Origin: HK1 sp965220535
GTDB taxonomy: Bacteria > Pseudomonadota > Gammaproteobacteria > HK1
Length of the DNA: 64,000 nucleotides
NCBI GenBank assembly: GCA_965220535.1
Contig: OZ244833.1
Span: 1,364,001-1,428,000 of the forward strand
Direction: 5' to 3'
In this document: piece after piece, positions 56,401-64,000 of the stretch
Position numbering within the stretch: the first letter of the stretch is position 1
How the letters are laid out: each line of letters begins with the position of its first letter
Notes under the pieces: generated by a model
Seen by the model: only the letters and a program-made list of their open reading frames with translations
The model's database searches: none
Told to the model about the DNA's origin: nothing
Made by a program: the position numbers and the translations under genes

Positions 56401-57398
56401 ACCGCGGAGATCTCCTTTCGGTCCGAAGCACGGTGGTTGAAGCAAGCGGCAACTTGTCCCTCGCCGATATCTTCGAGCGCGGGAATCGATTGCGCGCAAT
56501 GCTCGCTCGCCCGAGCGCAGCGCGGGAGGTAGGAACAGCCGGCGCCGAGACGGGTCAGATCCGGGGGCTGACCCTCGATCGGTTGCAACCGCGCCCCGCG
56601 CATCATGTCCATCCGGGGCACGGAATTCAACAAGCCGACGGTATAGGGATGGCGCGGGCGATGGTAGATCTGTTCCGCGCTGCCCATCTCCACTATCTTC
56701 CCCGCGTACATCACGATCACCCGCTCGGCGTAGCGTGCCACCACCCCGAGATTGTGGGTGATGATGATTAAAGCCACTCCCATCTGACGCGTCAGTGTAC
56801 GCATCAATTCGAGGATCTGGGCTTGGATGGTGACATCGAGAGCGGTGGTGGGTTCGTCGGCGATGATCAAGCGCGGCTTGCAAGAAAGGGCCAAGGCGAT
56901 CATCACGCGCTGGCGCATGCCCCCGCTGAAGTGATGCGGATATTGCCGCAAGCGCCGCGCGGGTTCGCCGATCCCCACCATCTCGAGCAGCTCGATCGCC
57001 CGGCGATTCGCCGCCGCTTGATTGAGCCCCAAGTGCAGCATCATCGTCTCCGTCAGCTGCAGGCCGATGGTCAGCACCGGGTTGAGCGAAGTCATCGGCT
57101 CTTGAAAGACCATCGAGATTTGACCGCCGCGGATATGGCGGATCCGATCGTCGTCCATCCGCAGCAAATCCTCGCCCCCGAAGAGGATGGACGAGGATCG
57201 GGCGATCTCCCCCGGCGGGCTCGGGATCAGGCGCAGGATCGACATCGCTCCGACCGATTTGCCGCAACCGGATTCGCCGACGATGGCGACGGTCTCCCCC
57301 TCGCTGACATCGTAGTCGATGCCGTCGACCGCCCTCACGGTCCCCTCGGCGGTGTGGAAGCAGGTGCGTAGGTCTCGAACTTCAAGCAGTTTGGACAA
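56397..57398 (-). CDS. dppD: Peptide-type ABC transporter ATP-binding protein (DppD/OppD family)
   Basis: 333 aa. Walker A VGESGCGKSVGAMSI, Q-loop MVFQEPMTSLNPVLTIG, signature FSGGMRQRVMIALAL, Walker B LIIADEPTTALD, and the C-terminal CSYLPRCARASEHC domain. Start proposed at TTG 57398 (reading LSKLLEVRDL) because GAGGAG lies nine bases before and the family starts here; the open frame goes 69 codons further but has no similarity. ATGA overlap with dppF. Confidence 0.93.
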   Translation of the reverse strand: MSKLLEVRDLRTCFHTAEGTVRAVDGIDYDVSEGETVAIVGESGCGKSVGAMSILRLIPSPPGEIARSSSILFGGEDLLRMDDDRIRHIRGGQISMVFQEPMTSLNPVLTIGLQLTETMMLHLGLNQAAANRRAIELLEMVGIGEPARRLRQYPHHFSGGMRQRVMIALALSCKPRLIIADEPTTALDVTIQAQILELMRTLTRQMGVALIIITHNLGVVARYAERVIVMYAGKIVEMGSAEQIYHRPRHPYTVGLLNSVPRMDMMRGARLQPIEGQPPDLTRLGAGCSYLPRCARASEHCAQSIPALEDIGEGQVAACFNHRASDRKEISAV

Positions 57399-57850
57399 AG
57401 GATCGACTCCTCGGCGAAACACCCTCGACGCGAATCCCGCAAAGACCCCGAAGCCAAACACTCCAAGGCCGTGACGATTCGAAAAGCCCGATTCGAAAAC
57501 CCTTGGCGTCAACGATAACCGACTTTCCGCGAACGACACCCCTTTTCGATTCCTTCGCTCGGCAAGCCCTCGCTCGGCAGTCTCTCGCTTGCGGATCTTG
57601 GGCATCGTCTTTGGGAATCATGGCCGATTATGCGACACTTGCCCCTTCGACGGGAATCGAAAAACCATCCCTCGTCGAGAATCCGCCGTCGAGAAGCCAT
57701 CGTCGAGAGAATATTTCTCGTGCGCACCCGACGAGTTGCACCCGACGAGTGCGCCCGACGAGCCGCACCCGAAGAGCCGCGCCCGACGAGCCTCTCGACT
57801 TCGACGACATCCGCGTTTTCGGATGATGCATGCCGACAAGGACGAAAGCG
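57399..57850. other. Divergent spacer between dppD and the acylating dehydrogenase
   Basis: About 450 bp with a repeat at 57721-57791; both promoters should be here. No supported gene. Confidence 0.55.
57721..57791. repeat. 13-15-bp tandem repeat
   Basis: Five diverged units of the form GCACCCGACGAGT / GCGCCCGACGAGC, ending 60 bp before the next gene. Confidence 0.88.
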
Positions 57851-59296
57851 ATGAACCGAGCCGCCGAATCGATCGCAAGCGAAGAGCCTGCGAGCCGGGA
57901 AAGGGATCCGCAAGCGATCGTCGATGCCCTGATCCACCGCGGGCGGGAGGCGATGAAGGCCTTCGCCGATGCGGATCAGTCCCGCGTCGACGAAGCCGTC
58001 ACCGCCGTCGCGTGGTCGCTTTACAAACCCGAAAACGCAAAAGCCCTGGCCAAAATGGCGGTCATGGATACCGGCTTGGGCAACGAAACGGACAAGATCA
58101 CCAAGAATCAGCGCAAGACCTTCGGCACCTTGCGGGATCTGATGCGGGTGAAAAGCGTCGGCATCGTCGAGGAAGCCCCGGATCTCGGTCTCGTGAAATA
58201 CGCCAAGCCGGTCGGGGTGGTCGGTGCGGTCACCCCCTCCACCAATCCTTCGGCGACCCCCGTCAACAAGGCGATGATGGCCCTCAAAGGACGCAACGCG
58301 ATCGTCGTCGCCCCCTCCCCGGCGGGGCTGGCGACCACCACCCGCACCGTCGACCTGATGCGCGAAGCCTTGGGGCGAATCGGCGCCCCCGAAGATCTGA
58401 TCCAAGTCCTGCCGGCGCCGGTAGACAAAGCCCTGACTCGAGCGTTGATGGAGGCTTGCGACTTGGTCGTGGTCACCGGCTCGCAAAATAACGTGCGCAG
58501 CGCCTATCGCAGCGGCACCCCGGCGATCGGGGTCGGGGCCGGCAATGTACCGGTGATCATCGACTCGAGCGCGGATCTCGCCCTCGCCGCCGAGAGGATC
58601 CGCGACTCCAAATGCTTCGACAACGCGACCTCGTGCTCGTCGGAAAACGCGCTCGTCGTCTTGGACGAGGTCTACGATGCCGCCATCTCGGCCTTGGAAA
58701 GGGCCGGCGGTTATCTGGCGGATACCGGGGAAAAAGAAGCGATCCGAAAAACCCTGTGGATCGACGGGCGCCTCAACCGCAAGGTGATCGCAAGGGATAT
58801 CGATATCCTTGCCGAGGAATGCGGCCTCGGCGAAAAGGCGCGCAACGCCCGCTTCTTGATGGTCGAGGAAAGCGGGGCGGGAGCGGAATACCCTTTTTCC
58901 GACGAGAAACTCTCCCTCGTGCTGACCCTCTATCGGGTGCCGGATTTCGCCGGAGCCATCGACAAGGTGCGCGCGATCATGGCGTTCAAAGGTCGAGGAC
59001 ATTCGGTCGGCATTCATACGCAACGACCCGAACTCGCCCATCGCCTCGCCGAGTCCCTCGATACCGCCCGCGTCCTCGTCAACATGGCGCATACCTTCGG
59101 CAACGGCGGCGGCTTCGAAAGCGGCCTCAATTTCACCCTCTCGATGGGCTGCGGGACTTGGCAAGGCAACAGCATCAGCGAGAATCTGAGTTATCGCCAC
59201 TTCCTCAACACCACTTGGGTGGCGATGCCGATCCCCGAAGATCGACCGAGCGAAGAGGATCTCTTCGCCGCCCACTGGCAAAAATACGGTAAATGA
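57851..59296 (+). CDS. CoA-acylating aldehyde dehydrogenase, sulfoacetaldehyde dehydrogenase (SauS)-like
   Basis: 481 aa. Catalytic cysteine about residue 262 in FDNATSCSSENALVV; nucleotide site GAVTPSTNPSATPVNKAMMA; GTPAIGVGAGNVPVIIDSSA; GGGFESGLNFTLSMGCGTW and SENLSYRHFLNTTWVA at the end. The SMGCGTW and SENLNYRHFLNTT blocks are those of acylating sulfoacetaldehyde dehydrogenases (SauS) more than of EutE/PduP or AdhE. Reaction: aldehyde + CoA + NAD(P)+ to acyl-CoA, reversible. Start at 57851 with AAGGA upstream. No N-terminal encapsulation helix for a BMC was noticed. It is followed 238 bp later by a CoA-ligase pair, which would link the acyl-CoA to the free acid with ATP formation or use. 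Confidence 0.82.
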   Translation: MNRAAESIASEEPASRERDPQAIVDALIHRGREAMKAFADADQSRVDEAVTAVAWSLYKPENAKALAKMAVMDTGLGNETDKITKNQRKTFGTLRDLMRVKSVGIVEEAPDLGLVKYAKPVGVVGAVTPSTNPSATPVNKAMMALKGRNAIVVAPSPAGLATTTRTVDLMREALGRIGAPEDLIQVLPAPVDKALTRALMEACDLVVVTGSQNNVRSAYRSGTPAIGVGAGNVPVIIDSSADLALAAERIRDSKCFDNATSCSSENALVVLDEVYDAAISALERAGGYLADTGEKEAIRKTLWIDGRLNRKVIARDIDILAEECGLGEKARNARFLMVEESGAGAEYPFSDEKLSLVLTLYRVPDFAGAIDKVRAIMAFKGRGHSVGIHTQRPELAHRLAESLDTARVLVNMAHTFGNGGGFESGLNFTLSMGCGTWQGNSISENLSYRHFLNTTWVAMPIPEDRPSEEDLFAAHWQKYGK

Positions 59297-59474
59297 TCCG
59301 GTCGATGCGGCAACTCCTGCATTCGACAATTCCTGTATCGGACATTTGTATTGGAATATCCGTATCGGAATATCGTTCGTCATCGACAAACCGAGCGGAG
59401 AACATCAAGCGCCGACATGCCAGATCGCTCGACGATCCGCCTCCCGCCCTCGTCGGCTATCGTATCGCTCCCGA

Positions 59475-59519
59475 GACTCCAGACCACGAGCCTCCAGACC
59501 ACAAGCCCCCCGACCACGA
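59475..59519. repeat. 15-bp tandem repeat
   Basis: GACTCCAGACCACGA, GCCTCCAGACCACAA, GCCCCCCGACCACGA, immediately before the ligase beta gene. Confidence 0.88.
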
Positions 59520-59534
59520 GACGACCATCCGACC

Positions 59535-60737
59535 ATGAACTTCGAAGAGCACGCGGCCAAGCCGCTTTTGCGCAACGCGGGAATCCCGACCCCGAAAGGG
59601 CGTCTCGCCGAAAGCGCGGCCGCCGCCCGCGAAGCCGCCGCGGATCTGGGAAAAGTGGTGATCAAAGCCCAAGTCCCCGCCGGGAAACGCGGTAAGGCCG
59701 GTGGCATCCGCAGCGCCGACACCCCCGAGGAGGCCTTCGAAGCCGCGCAAGCGATCCTCGGGATGGAGATCGCCGGATACGAGGTGGCATCGGTATTGGT
59801 GGAGGAACGCTTGGCATCGACGGCGGAGTTCTACGCCGCGGTCCTGAACGACGCCCCTTCGGGCTCGCCGATGGTGATCTTCTCTTTCGAAGGCGGCATG
59901 GATATCGAGGAAGTCGCGGCCTCGATGCCGGATCGCCTGCGCCGGGTCGCCGTCGATATCCGCCGCGGCTTCGGAAAAAAAGAAGCGCAGGCGCTGCTCG
60001 AGGGCTTGCACGAGGGCTTGCAAGAAACCGAAACGGCAAGCGAGGGACCTGCCGACGACGACACAATCGACGACACGATCGCCGATACCCTCGCCCGCCT
60101 TTACGACGCCTTTCGCGACAACGATGCCGAGCTGCTGGAGATCAACCCTTTGGCCCGCCTCGATGACGGTCGGCTGGCGGCCCTCGACTGCAAATTCGTC
60201 CTCGACGACTCCGCCATCGTCCGCCGCGAAGATCTCGCTGCCCGCGGCTGCCCCGAGAAATTCACCGGCCTCGAAGCCCGCGCCCGCGAGTCGGGGCTCA
60301 AATATATCGAGCTCGGCGGGGATATCGGGGTCATCGCCAACGGCGCGGGGCTGACCATGACCACCATGGACGTGATCGCCCGTCATGGCGGGCGACCCGC
60401 CAACTTTCTCGAAATCGGCGGCGATTCCTATATCCACGCCCGGCCCGCGCTCGAGCTGCTGCTCGACAACCCTCGCGTGCGATCCTTGGTGGTCAACTTC
60501 TGCGGGGCTTTCGCCCGCACCGACGTGATGACCGGGGGGATCCTCGACGCTTGGGAGTCCCTCGCCCCCACCTTGCCGATTTTCTTCAGCGTGCACGGAA
60601 CCGGCTCGCAGCAAGCCCGCAAGATGCTGCGCGAGCGTTTGGGGATCGAGTCCTTCGCCACCATGGACGAGGCGATCGTCGCCGCGATCGCCGGGGCCCG
60701 GGAGGCGAACGCCGCCCCCGCGGGAGCGAAACCATGA
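59535..60737 (+). CDS. Succinyl-CoA-synthetase-like acyl-CoA ligase, beta subunit
   Basis: 400 aa, family size 385-400. ATP-grasp domain at the N terminus: VVIKAQVPAGKRGKAGGI (about residues 41-58), SFEGGMDIEEVA, ELLEINPLARLDDGRLAALD (Mg/ATP site), and the C-terminal ligase part GDIGVIANGAGLTMTTMDVI and GGRPANFLEIGG. The family includes SucC, the malate-CoA ligase MtkA and the sulfoacetate-CoA ligase SqwK. No sucAB or other TCA operon partner is next to it; the acylating dehydrogenase is. Stop overlaps the alpha start (ATGA). Start ATG 59535 where homology begins; a longer frame through the repeat was rejected. Confidence 0.88.
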   Translation: MNFEEHAAKPLLRNAGIPTPKGRLAESAAAAREAAADLGKVVIKAQVPAGKRGKAGGIRSADTPEEAFEAAQAILGMEIAGYEVASVLVEERLASTAEFYAAVLNDAPSGSPMVIFSFEGGMDIEEVAASMPDRLRRVAVDIRRGFGKKEAQALLEGLHEGLQETETASEGPADDDTIDDTIADTLARLYDAFRDNDAELLEINPLARLDDGRLAALDCKFVLDDSAIVRREDLAARGCPEKFTGLEARARESGLKYIELGGDIGVIANGAGLTMTTMDVIARHGGRPANFLEIGGDSYIHARPALELLLDNPRVRSLVVNFCGAFARTDVMTGGILDAWESLAPTLPIFFSVHGTGSQQARKMLRERLGIESFATMDEAIVAAIAGAREANAAPAGAKP

Positions 60738-61618
60738 TCGTCAACGGACATGAGCGGGTTCTGATCCAAGGCATCACCGGTCGGCAGGGCACATTCTGGA
60801 CCGAGCGCATGCAAGAATACGGAACCCGCATCGTCGCCGGGGTCAATCCTAAAAAGGCGGGCACCGTCCACTGCGACGTGCCGGTATACGCCGACGCCAA
60901 AGAGGCGATGCGCGAGATCGGTTTCGATGTCTCGGTCCTCTTCATCCCGCCTCTTGGAGTCAAGGCGGCGGCGGTGGACGCGATCGAGGCCGGCGGCAAA
61001 CGCTTGGTCATCCTGACCGAGCACGTTCCGGTGCATGACGTAATGGAGTCGCTCGCCGCCGCCCGCGCCAACGATGCCCGCGTGGTCGGCCCCAACACCG
61101 CCGGATTGGTCACCCCCGGGGAATGCTTCACCGGCTTCATGCCCGCCTTCGAGCGCGATATCTTTCGCCCCGGCTCCATCGGAGTCATCTCGCGCAGCGG
61201 CAGCCTCGGCACCTTGATCTGCCTCGAGCTCGTCCGAGCGGGCTTCGGGGAATCCGCTTTTATCGGCATCGGCGGCGATCCGATCATCGGCACCACCACC
61301 CTCGATGCGCTGCGGAACCTCGACGCCGACCCGCGCACGCAGGCGGTGGCGCTGGTCGGTGAAATCGGCGGCACGATGGAAGAGGATGCCGCCGAATATC
61401 TGGCGGGAATGAAAAAGCCGGTGGTCGCGTTCATCGCCGGCGGCGCTTCCCCGCCGGGGAAGAAAATGGGTCATGCCGGGGCCATCGTGATCGGGAATCG
61501 GGGTAGCCATGCATCCAAACGCACGGCCTTGGAAGCGGCGGGAGCGCGGGTGATCGACTCCCCTTCCGATATCGGCACGGCGATGCGCGAGGCGATCGAC
61601 CAACGGGATCGGCCATAA
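60734..61618 (+). CDS. Succinyl-CoA-synthetase-like acyl-CoA ligase, alpha subunit
   Basis: 294 aa. CoA-binding Rossmann start VLIQGITGRQGTFWTERM, GVNPKKAG, IGVISRSGSLGT, GIGGDPIIGTTTLDAL, and the phosphorylated histidine (residue 247) in KKMGHAGAIV. In SucD a cysteine follows the GPN of the GPNCPG loop; here it is GPNTAG (Thr 122), seen also in malate-type and other non-succinate ligases as far as I recall. This argues for a substrate other than succinate. Alpha and beta form a heterotetramer that makes acyl-CoA from acid, CoA and ATP. The last codons run into a tandem repeat. Confidence 0.88.
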   Translation: MIVNGHERVLIQGITGRQGTFWTERMQEYGTRIVAGVNPKKAGTVHCDVPVYADAKEAMREIGFDVSVLFIPPLGVKAAAVDAIEAGGKRLVILTEHVPVHDVMESLAAARANDARVVGPNTAGLVTPGECFTGFMPAFERDIFRPGSIGVISRSGSLGTLICLELVRAGFGESAFIGIGGDPIIGTTTLDALRNLDADPRTQAVALVGEIGGTMEEDAAEYLAGMKKPVVAFIAGGASPPGKKMGHAGAIVIGNRGSHASKRTALEAAGARVIDSPSDIGTAMREAIDQRDRP

Positions 61619-61735
61619 GGGATCGGCCGAAGGGATCGGCCGAAGGGATCGGCCATAAGGGATCGACCGAAGCGATCGGCCGAAGGGATCAGCCAAAGAG
61701 CACCGACCATCAGTGATCGACCATAAGCGATCGAA
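61605..61735. repeat. 13-16-bp tandem repeat after the ligase alpha gene
   Basis: About eight units of GGGATCGGCCGAA / GGGATCGGCCATAA, starting in the last codons of the ligase alpha gene and fading toward 61735. Confidence 0.92.
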
Positions 61736-61759
61736 TCGAATCGAAAGGCGATAGCCCCC

Positions 61760-62269
61760 TCATTCCTCCTTAAGATCGGCTATGAGCGCAGCGCTCGCCT
61801 TTTGCAACGCCGCCGGTTCGATCGCGAACAAACTGAAAGGATCCCCCGCCGCCGCCCAAATCCGATCGAAGCGAAAAAGATCCGCATCCATGAAGCGTTC
61901 GACGGCGGTGATATGCCCCAAAGGCGGCACTCCGCCGATGGCGTATCCGGTTTTCGCGCGCACGAAATCGGCATCGGCGCGAACCAAAGCGCAAAGATCG
62001 AGATCGTCCGCCGCTGCCATGCCCCCGCTTGCGAGGGCCGCTCGCAGTTTGTCGATATCGAGTCGGTTATCCCCGCTCATCACCGCCATCACCGCCCGCT
62101 CGCCGAGCCTGAATACCAGCGATTTGGCGATGCGGCCCAAAGGACAACCCACCGCCTTCGCCGCCTCGGCCGCGGTGCGCACCGAACCGGGCAAGGTGAC
62201 GATCTCGACATCGAGCGACGACGACGCCAAGGCGGCCCGAAAACGATCTCGACCCTTGATCTTTGCCAT
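61760..62269 (-). CDS. YbaK/EbsC-family aminoacyl-tRNA deacylase
   Basis: 169 aa. RTAAEAAKAVGCPLGRIAKS carries the conserved lysine before LVFR; MSGDNRLDIDKLRAAL, GYAIGGVPPLGH and DADLFRFDRIWAAAGDP are the other family blocks. Members hydrolyse mischarged Cys-tRNAPro or Ala-tRNAPro. The GGVPPLGH region is typical of the ProXp/YbaK group. It is encoded between the ligase pair and citrate synthase but on the opposite strand, so it is probably independent of them. Confidence 0.92.
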   Translation of the reverse strand: MAKIKGRDRFRAALASSSLDVEIVTLPGSVRTAAEAAKAVGCPLGRIAKSLVFRLGERAVMAVMSGDNRLDIDKLRAALASGGMAAADDLDLCALVRADADFVRAKTGYAIGGVPPLGHITAVERFMDADLFRFDRIWAAAGDPFSLFAIEPAALQKASAALIADLKEE

Positions 62270-62334
62270 AGGGAACTTTCCTCGTCATTCGACCTTTGCG
62301 AGAATATCGACCCCAACAGGAGGCCTTTGGAAAA

Positions 62335-63477
62335 ATGAGTCAGGAAACCCAGATCGAAGTGCACCGGGGGCTGATGGATATCTGCTTCGACCGATCCCCC
62401 ACCACCCTCATCGACGGTCGTGCCGGAGAACTGCGCTATCGCGGATATTCCATCCATGATCTCGCCGCCGAATCCTCCTTCGAAGAAACCGCCTTTCTTT
62501 TGCTCTTCGGCGAGCTCCCCACCCGCAGCGAAGCGGTCGATTTCGATCGCGCGCTCAAAAACGCCCGCCGACTGCCGGAAGCGATCCTCGACATCATCCG
62601 CCTCGTCAAAAACGCGCATCCGATGGACGTGCTGCGCACCGCGGTTTCGGCCTTGGCCGCCACCGACCCCGAAACCGCCGATAACTCCGTCGATGCCACA
62701 AGGCGCAAGGGAATTCGACTGAACGCCCAAATCCCGGTCATCATCTGCGCCCACCACCGCATCCGCCAAGGACTCGAGCCGATCCCGGCGCATCCCGATC
62801 TCGGCCACGCCGCGAACTTCCTTTATATGCTGAAAGGGGAAATGCCGAGCCCCGATGCCGCCGCCCTGACCGACAAGGATATGGTGCTCCACGCCGAGCA
62901 CGGATCGAACGCCTCCTCCTTCGCCGCCCGGGTCGTCGCCGGAACCGAGGCGAATTTGCATGCCGCTATGGTCGCGGCGATCGGAGCCCTCTCGGGTCCG
63001 GCTCACGGCGGGGCGGCGGAAAACGTGATGCTGATGGCAAAGGCCATCGGCGATCCGGCAAAGGCCGCCGACTACGTCAAGGAAAAACGCAAGGCCCGCG
63101 AGGCGATCATGGGATTCGGGCACCGCGTCTATCGCGCCGAAGATCCAAGAGCCCGCCATCTGCGCGAAGGGGTCAAAAGGCTTTCCGAGGAAATGGGGCA
63201 ACCGCACTGGTACGAGATATTGGAAGCCTTGGTGGAAGCGATGCGCCCCTATTCCCGCCACGGGGTGAATGTCAACGTGGATTTCTACGCCGGGGTGATC
63301 TACCACCTGCACGGGATCCCCGACGATCTCTTCGTGCCGATCTTCGCCATCGGTCGCATCCCCGGCTGGACCGTGCAAGTCATGGAGCAACTGGAAAACA
63401 ATATCCTGATCCGCCCCCGCCTGCTCTATACCGGCCCCGAAGCCCGCGACTATATCCCCATCGAAAAACGCGGGTAA
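62335..63477 (+). CDS. Citrate synthase family protein
   Basis: 380 aa, the short (type I/methylcitrate-like) size, against about 430 for gammaproteobacterial GltA. Blocks: GLMDICFDRSPTTLIDG, LRYRGYSIHDLAAESSFEET, LHAEHGSNASSFAARVV (His), GPAHGGAAENVM, IMGFGHRVYRAEDPRARHL (His) and NVNVDFYAGVIYHLHGIP (Asp), giving the catalytic His-His-Asp triad. It condenses acetyl-CoA or propionyl-CoA with oxaloacetate; which one cannot be decided here, as prpB/prpD are absent. AGGAGG lies 12 bases before the ATG 62335. Possibly it consumes acetyl-CoA made by the preceding acylating dehydrogenase/ligase route. Confidence 0.9.
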   Translation: MSQETQIEVHRGLMDICFDRSPTTLIDGRAGELRYRGYSIHDLAAESSFEETAFLLLFGELPTRSEAVDFDRALKNARRLPEAILDIIRLVKNAHPMDVLRTAVSALAATDPETADNSVDATRRKGIRLNAQIPVIICAHHRIRQGLEPIPAHPDLGHAANFLYMLKGEMPSPDAAALTDKDMVLHAEHGSNASSFAARVVAGTEANLHAAMVAAIGALSGPAHGGAAENVMLMAKAIGDPAKAADYVKEKRKAREAIMGFGHRVYRAEDPRARHLREGVKRLSEEMGQPHWYEILEALVEAMRPYSRHGVNVNVDFYAGVIYHLHGIPDDLFVPIFAIGRIPGWTVQVMEQLENNILIRPRLLYTGPEARDYIPIEKRG

Positions 63478-64000
63478 CTGATGATCGAAGGGGGTCGTCG
63501 AAGGGGTCGTCGAAGCCGCGCCGAAGGAGTCCGGGGGGCAAGGCCCGCTATCGATATCCATCCGATCGGGCAAGTGCAAAACACCTGCGCTTTCGGCCAC
63601 GCCGGGATCGGTGCGATAGCGACGAAAGCCGAATCCTCGAAACGACAGCCCCTTGATCGATCCCGCCTTCGAAAGACAAGGGGGCGAGCGAATCCTCGAA
63701 GCCACCCCACGAAGCCTTCCTTTGGAAAGTCCGCCGAAGATCGGTCCGCCGAAAATCGAAGATCGCGGGCGCAAGAGGACAAATATCCGTCTCGGGGCTC
63801 GACAGCCCGCCGACAAGGGCGAGAGGCTGCTTGCGCATGATTCGCCTCGGCTCCCGCCATGAATTCCACGAACTCGATAGGCTTGACCGGCGCCTTCGTG
63901 TTTTTTTTCGGCGTGTTTTTTCCAGCGCGTTTTTTCGGCGGCTTTCGAGAAGGTCGCCTTCGCCGGGGCCACTGCCGGCGATCCCGCCTCGGGCCAAGCC
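63478..64000. other. Right edge of the window, unassigned
   Basis: About 520 bp. GTCGTCGAAGGG units repeat at 63485-63515. Near 63890-63945 T-rich repeats (CGTGTTTTTT, CGCGTTTTTT) give Lys/Pro-rich text on the minus strand in all frames (for example TPKKNTKAPVKPIEF), which could be the end of a gene coming from the right. I cannot assign it. Confidence 0.4.

Noticed and set aside
57851..59296. Aldehyde dehydrogenase as the signature enzyme of the microcompartment
   Set aside because: It is 57 kb from the shell gene, lacks an obvious encapsulation helix and is linked to a CoA-ligase pair; SauS-like blocks fit better.
62089..63972. 627-codon minus-strand frame over citrate synthase and YbaK
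   Set aside because: It is the high-GC antisense shadow of citrate synthase; the + strand product carries the full catalytic triad.

Overview
The window is 64 kb of GC-rich DNA from what is most likely a gammaproteobacterium. Supporting signs are the hisIE-tatA-tatB-tatC order, an MSHA-type pilus locus, Coq7, and a complex-I NDUFA9-like protein. No rRNA, tRNA or CRISPR array was seen. Two decayed copies of one IS3-like element, many short tandem repeats in the spacers and long gene-free stretches suggest a genome losing compactness. The catabolic genes point to compounds common in animal tissue (carnitine, creatine, sulfonates, peptides). A host-associated, perhaps marine, lifestyle is therefore an inference, not a proof.

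Region by region. 1-6708: right end of a bacterial microcompartment (BMC) locus. It holds a cut-off shell protein, a malate-dehydrogenase-like enzyme with an extra N-terminal segment, a Rid-family protein without the usual arginine, and a complete branched-chain-amino-acid-type ABC importer (SBP, two permeases, two ATPases), all on + with overlapping or closely spaced genes. 6761-7500: two overlapping small genes, the second DUF2335. 7846-9203: decayed IS3-like copy 1. 9601-12924 (minus): coiled-coil repeat protein, a broken duplicate of the caiD 3' end, caiD, argC. 13008-25972 (minus): compact MSHA-like pilus/secretion operon in which several normally separate proteins are fused. 26483-27969: decayed IS copy 2.

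28064-34691: ACC deaminase, two MFS carriers, coq7 and a DMT carrier. 34742-37675 (minus): hisIE-tatABC. 38233-44522: orphan MT-A70 methyltransferase, NDUFA9-like reductase, AEC carrier, PEP synthase. 44846-51153 (minus): BFD/FAD amine-oxidase-like subunit, creatinase, 2OG-Fe(II) oxygenase, YegP, type II haloacid dehalogenase. 51361-57398 (minus): complete Dpp/Opp-type peptide importer split into a dppABC and a dppDF block. 57851-63477: acylating (sulfo)acetaldehyde dehydrogenase, a SucCD-like CoA ligase pair, YbaK-type deacylase (minus), citrate synthase.

How the genes may work together: the Liv-type importer presumably feeds the BMC pathway; creatinase would make sarcosine for the neighbouring amine-oxidase-like subunit; the acylating dehydrogenase and the CoA ligase pair could interconvert an aldehyde, its acyl-CoA and the free acid, as in sulfoacetate metabolism. 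All three links are inferred from gene context and family knowledge only.
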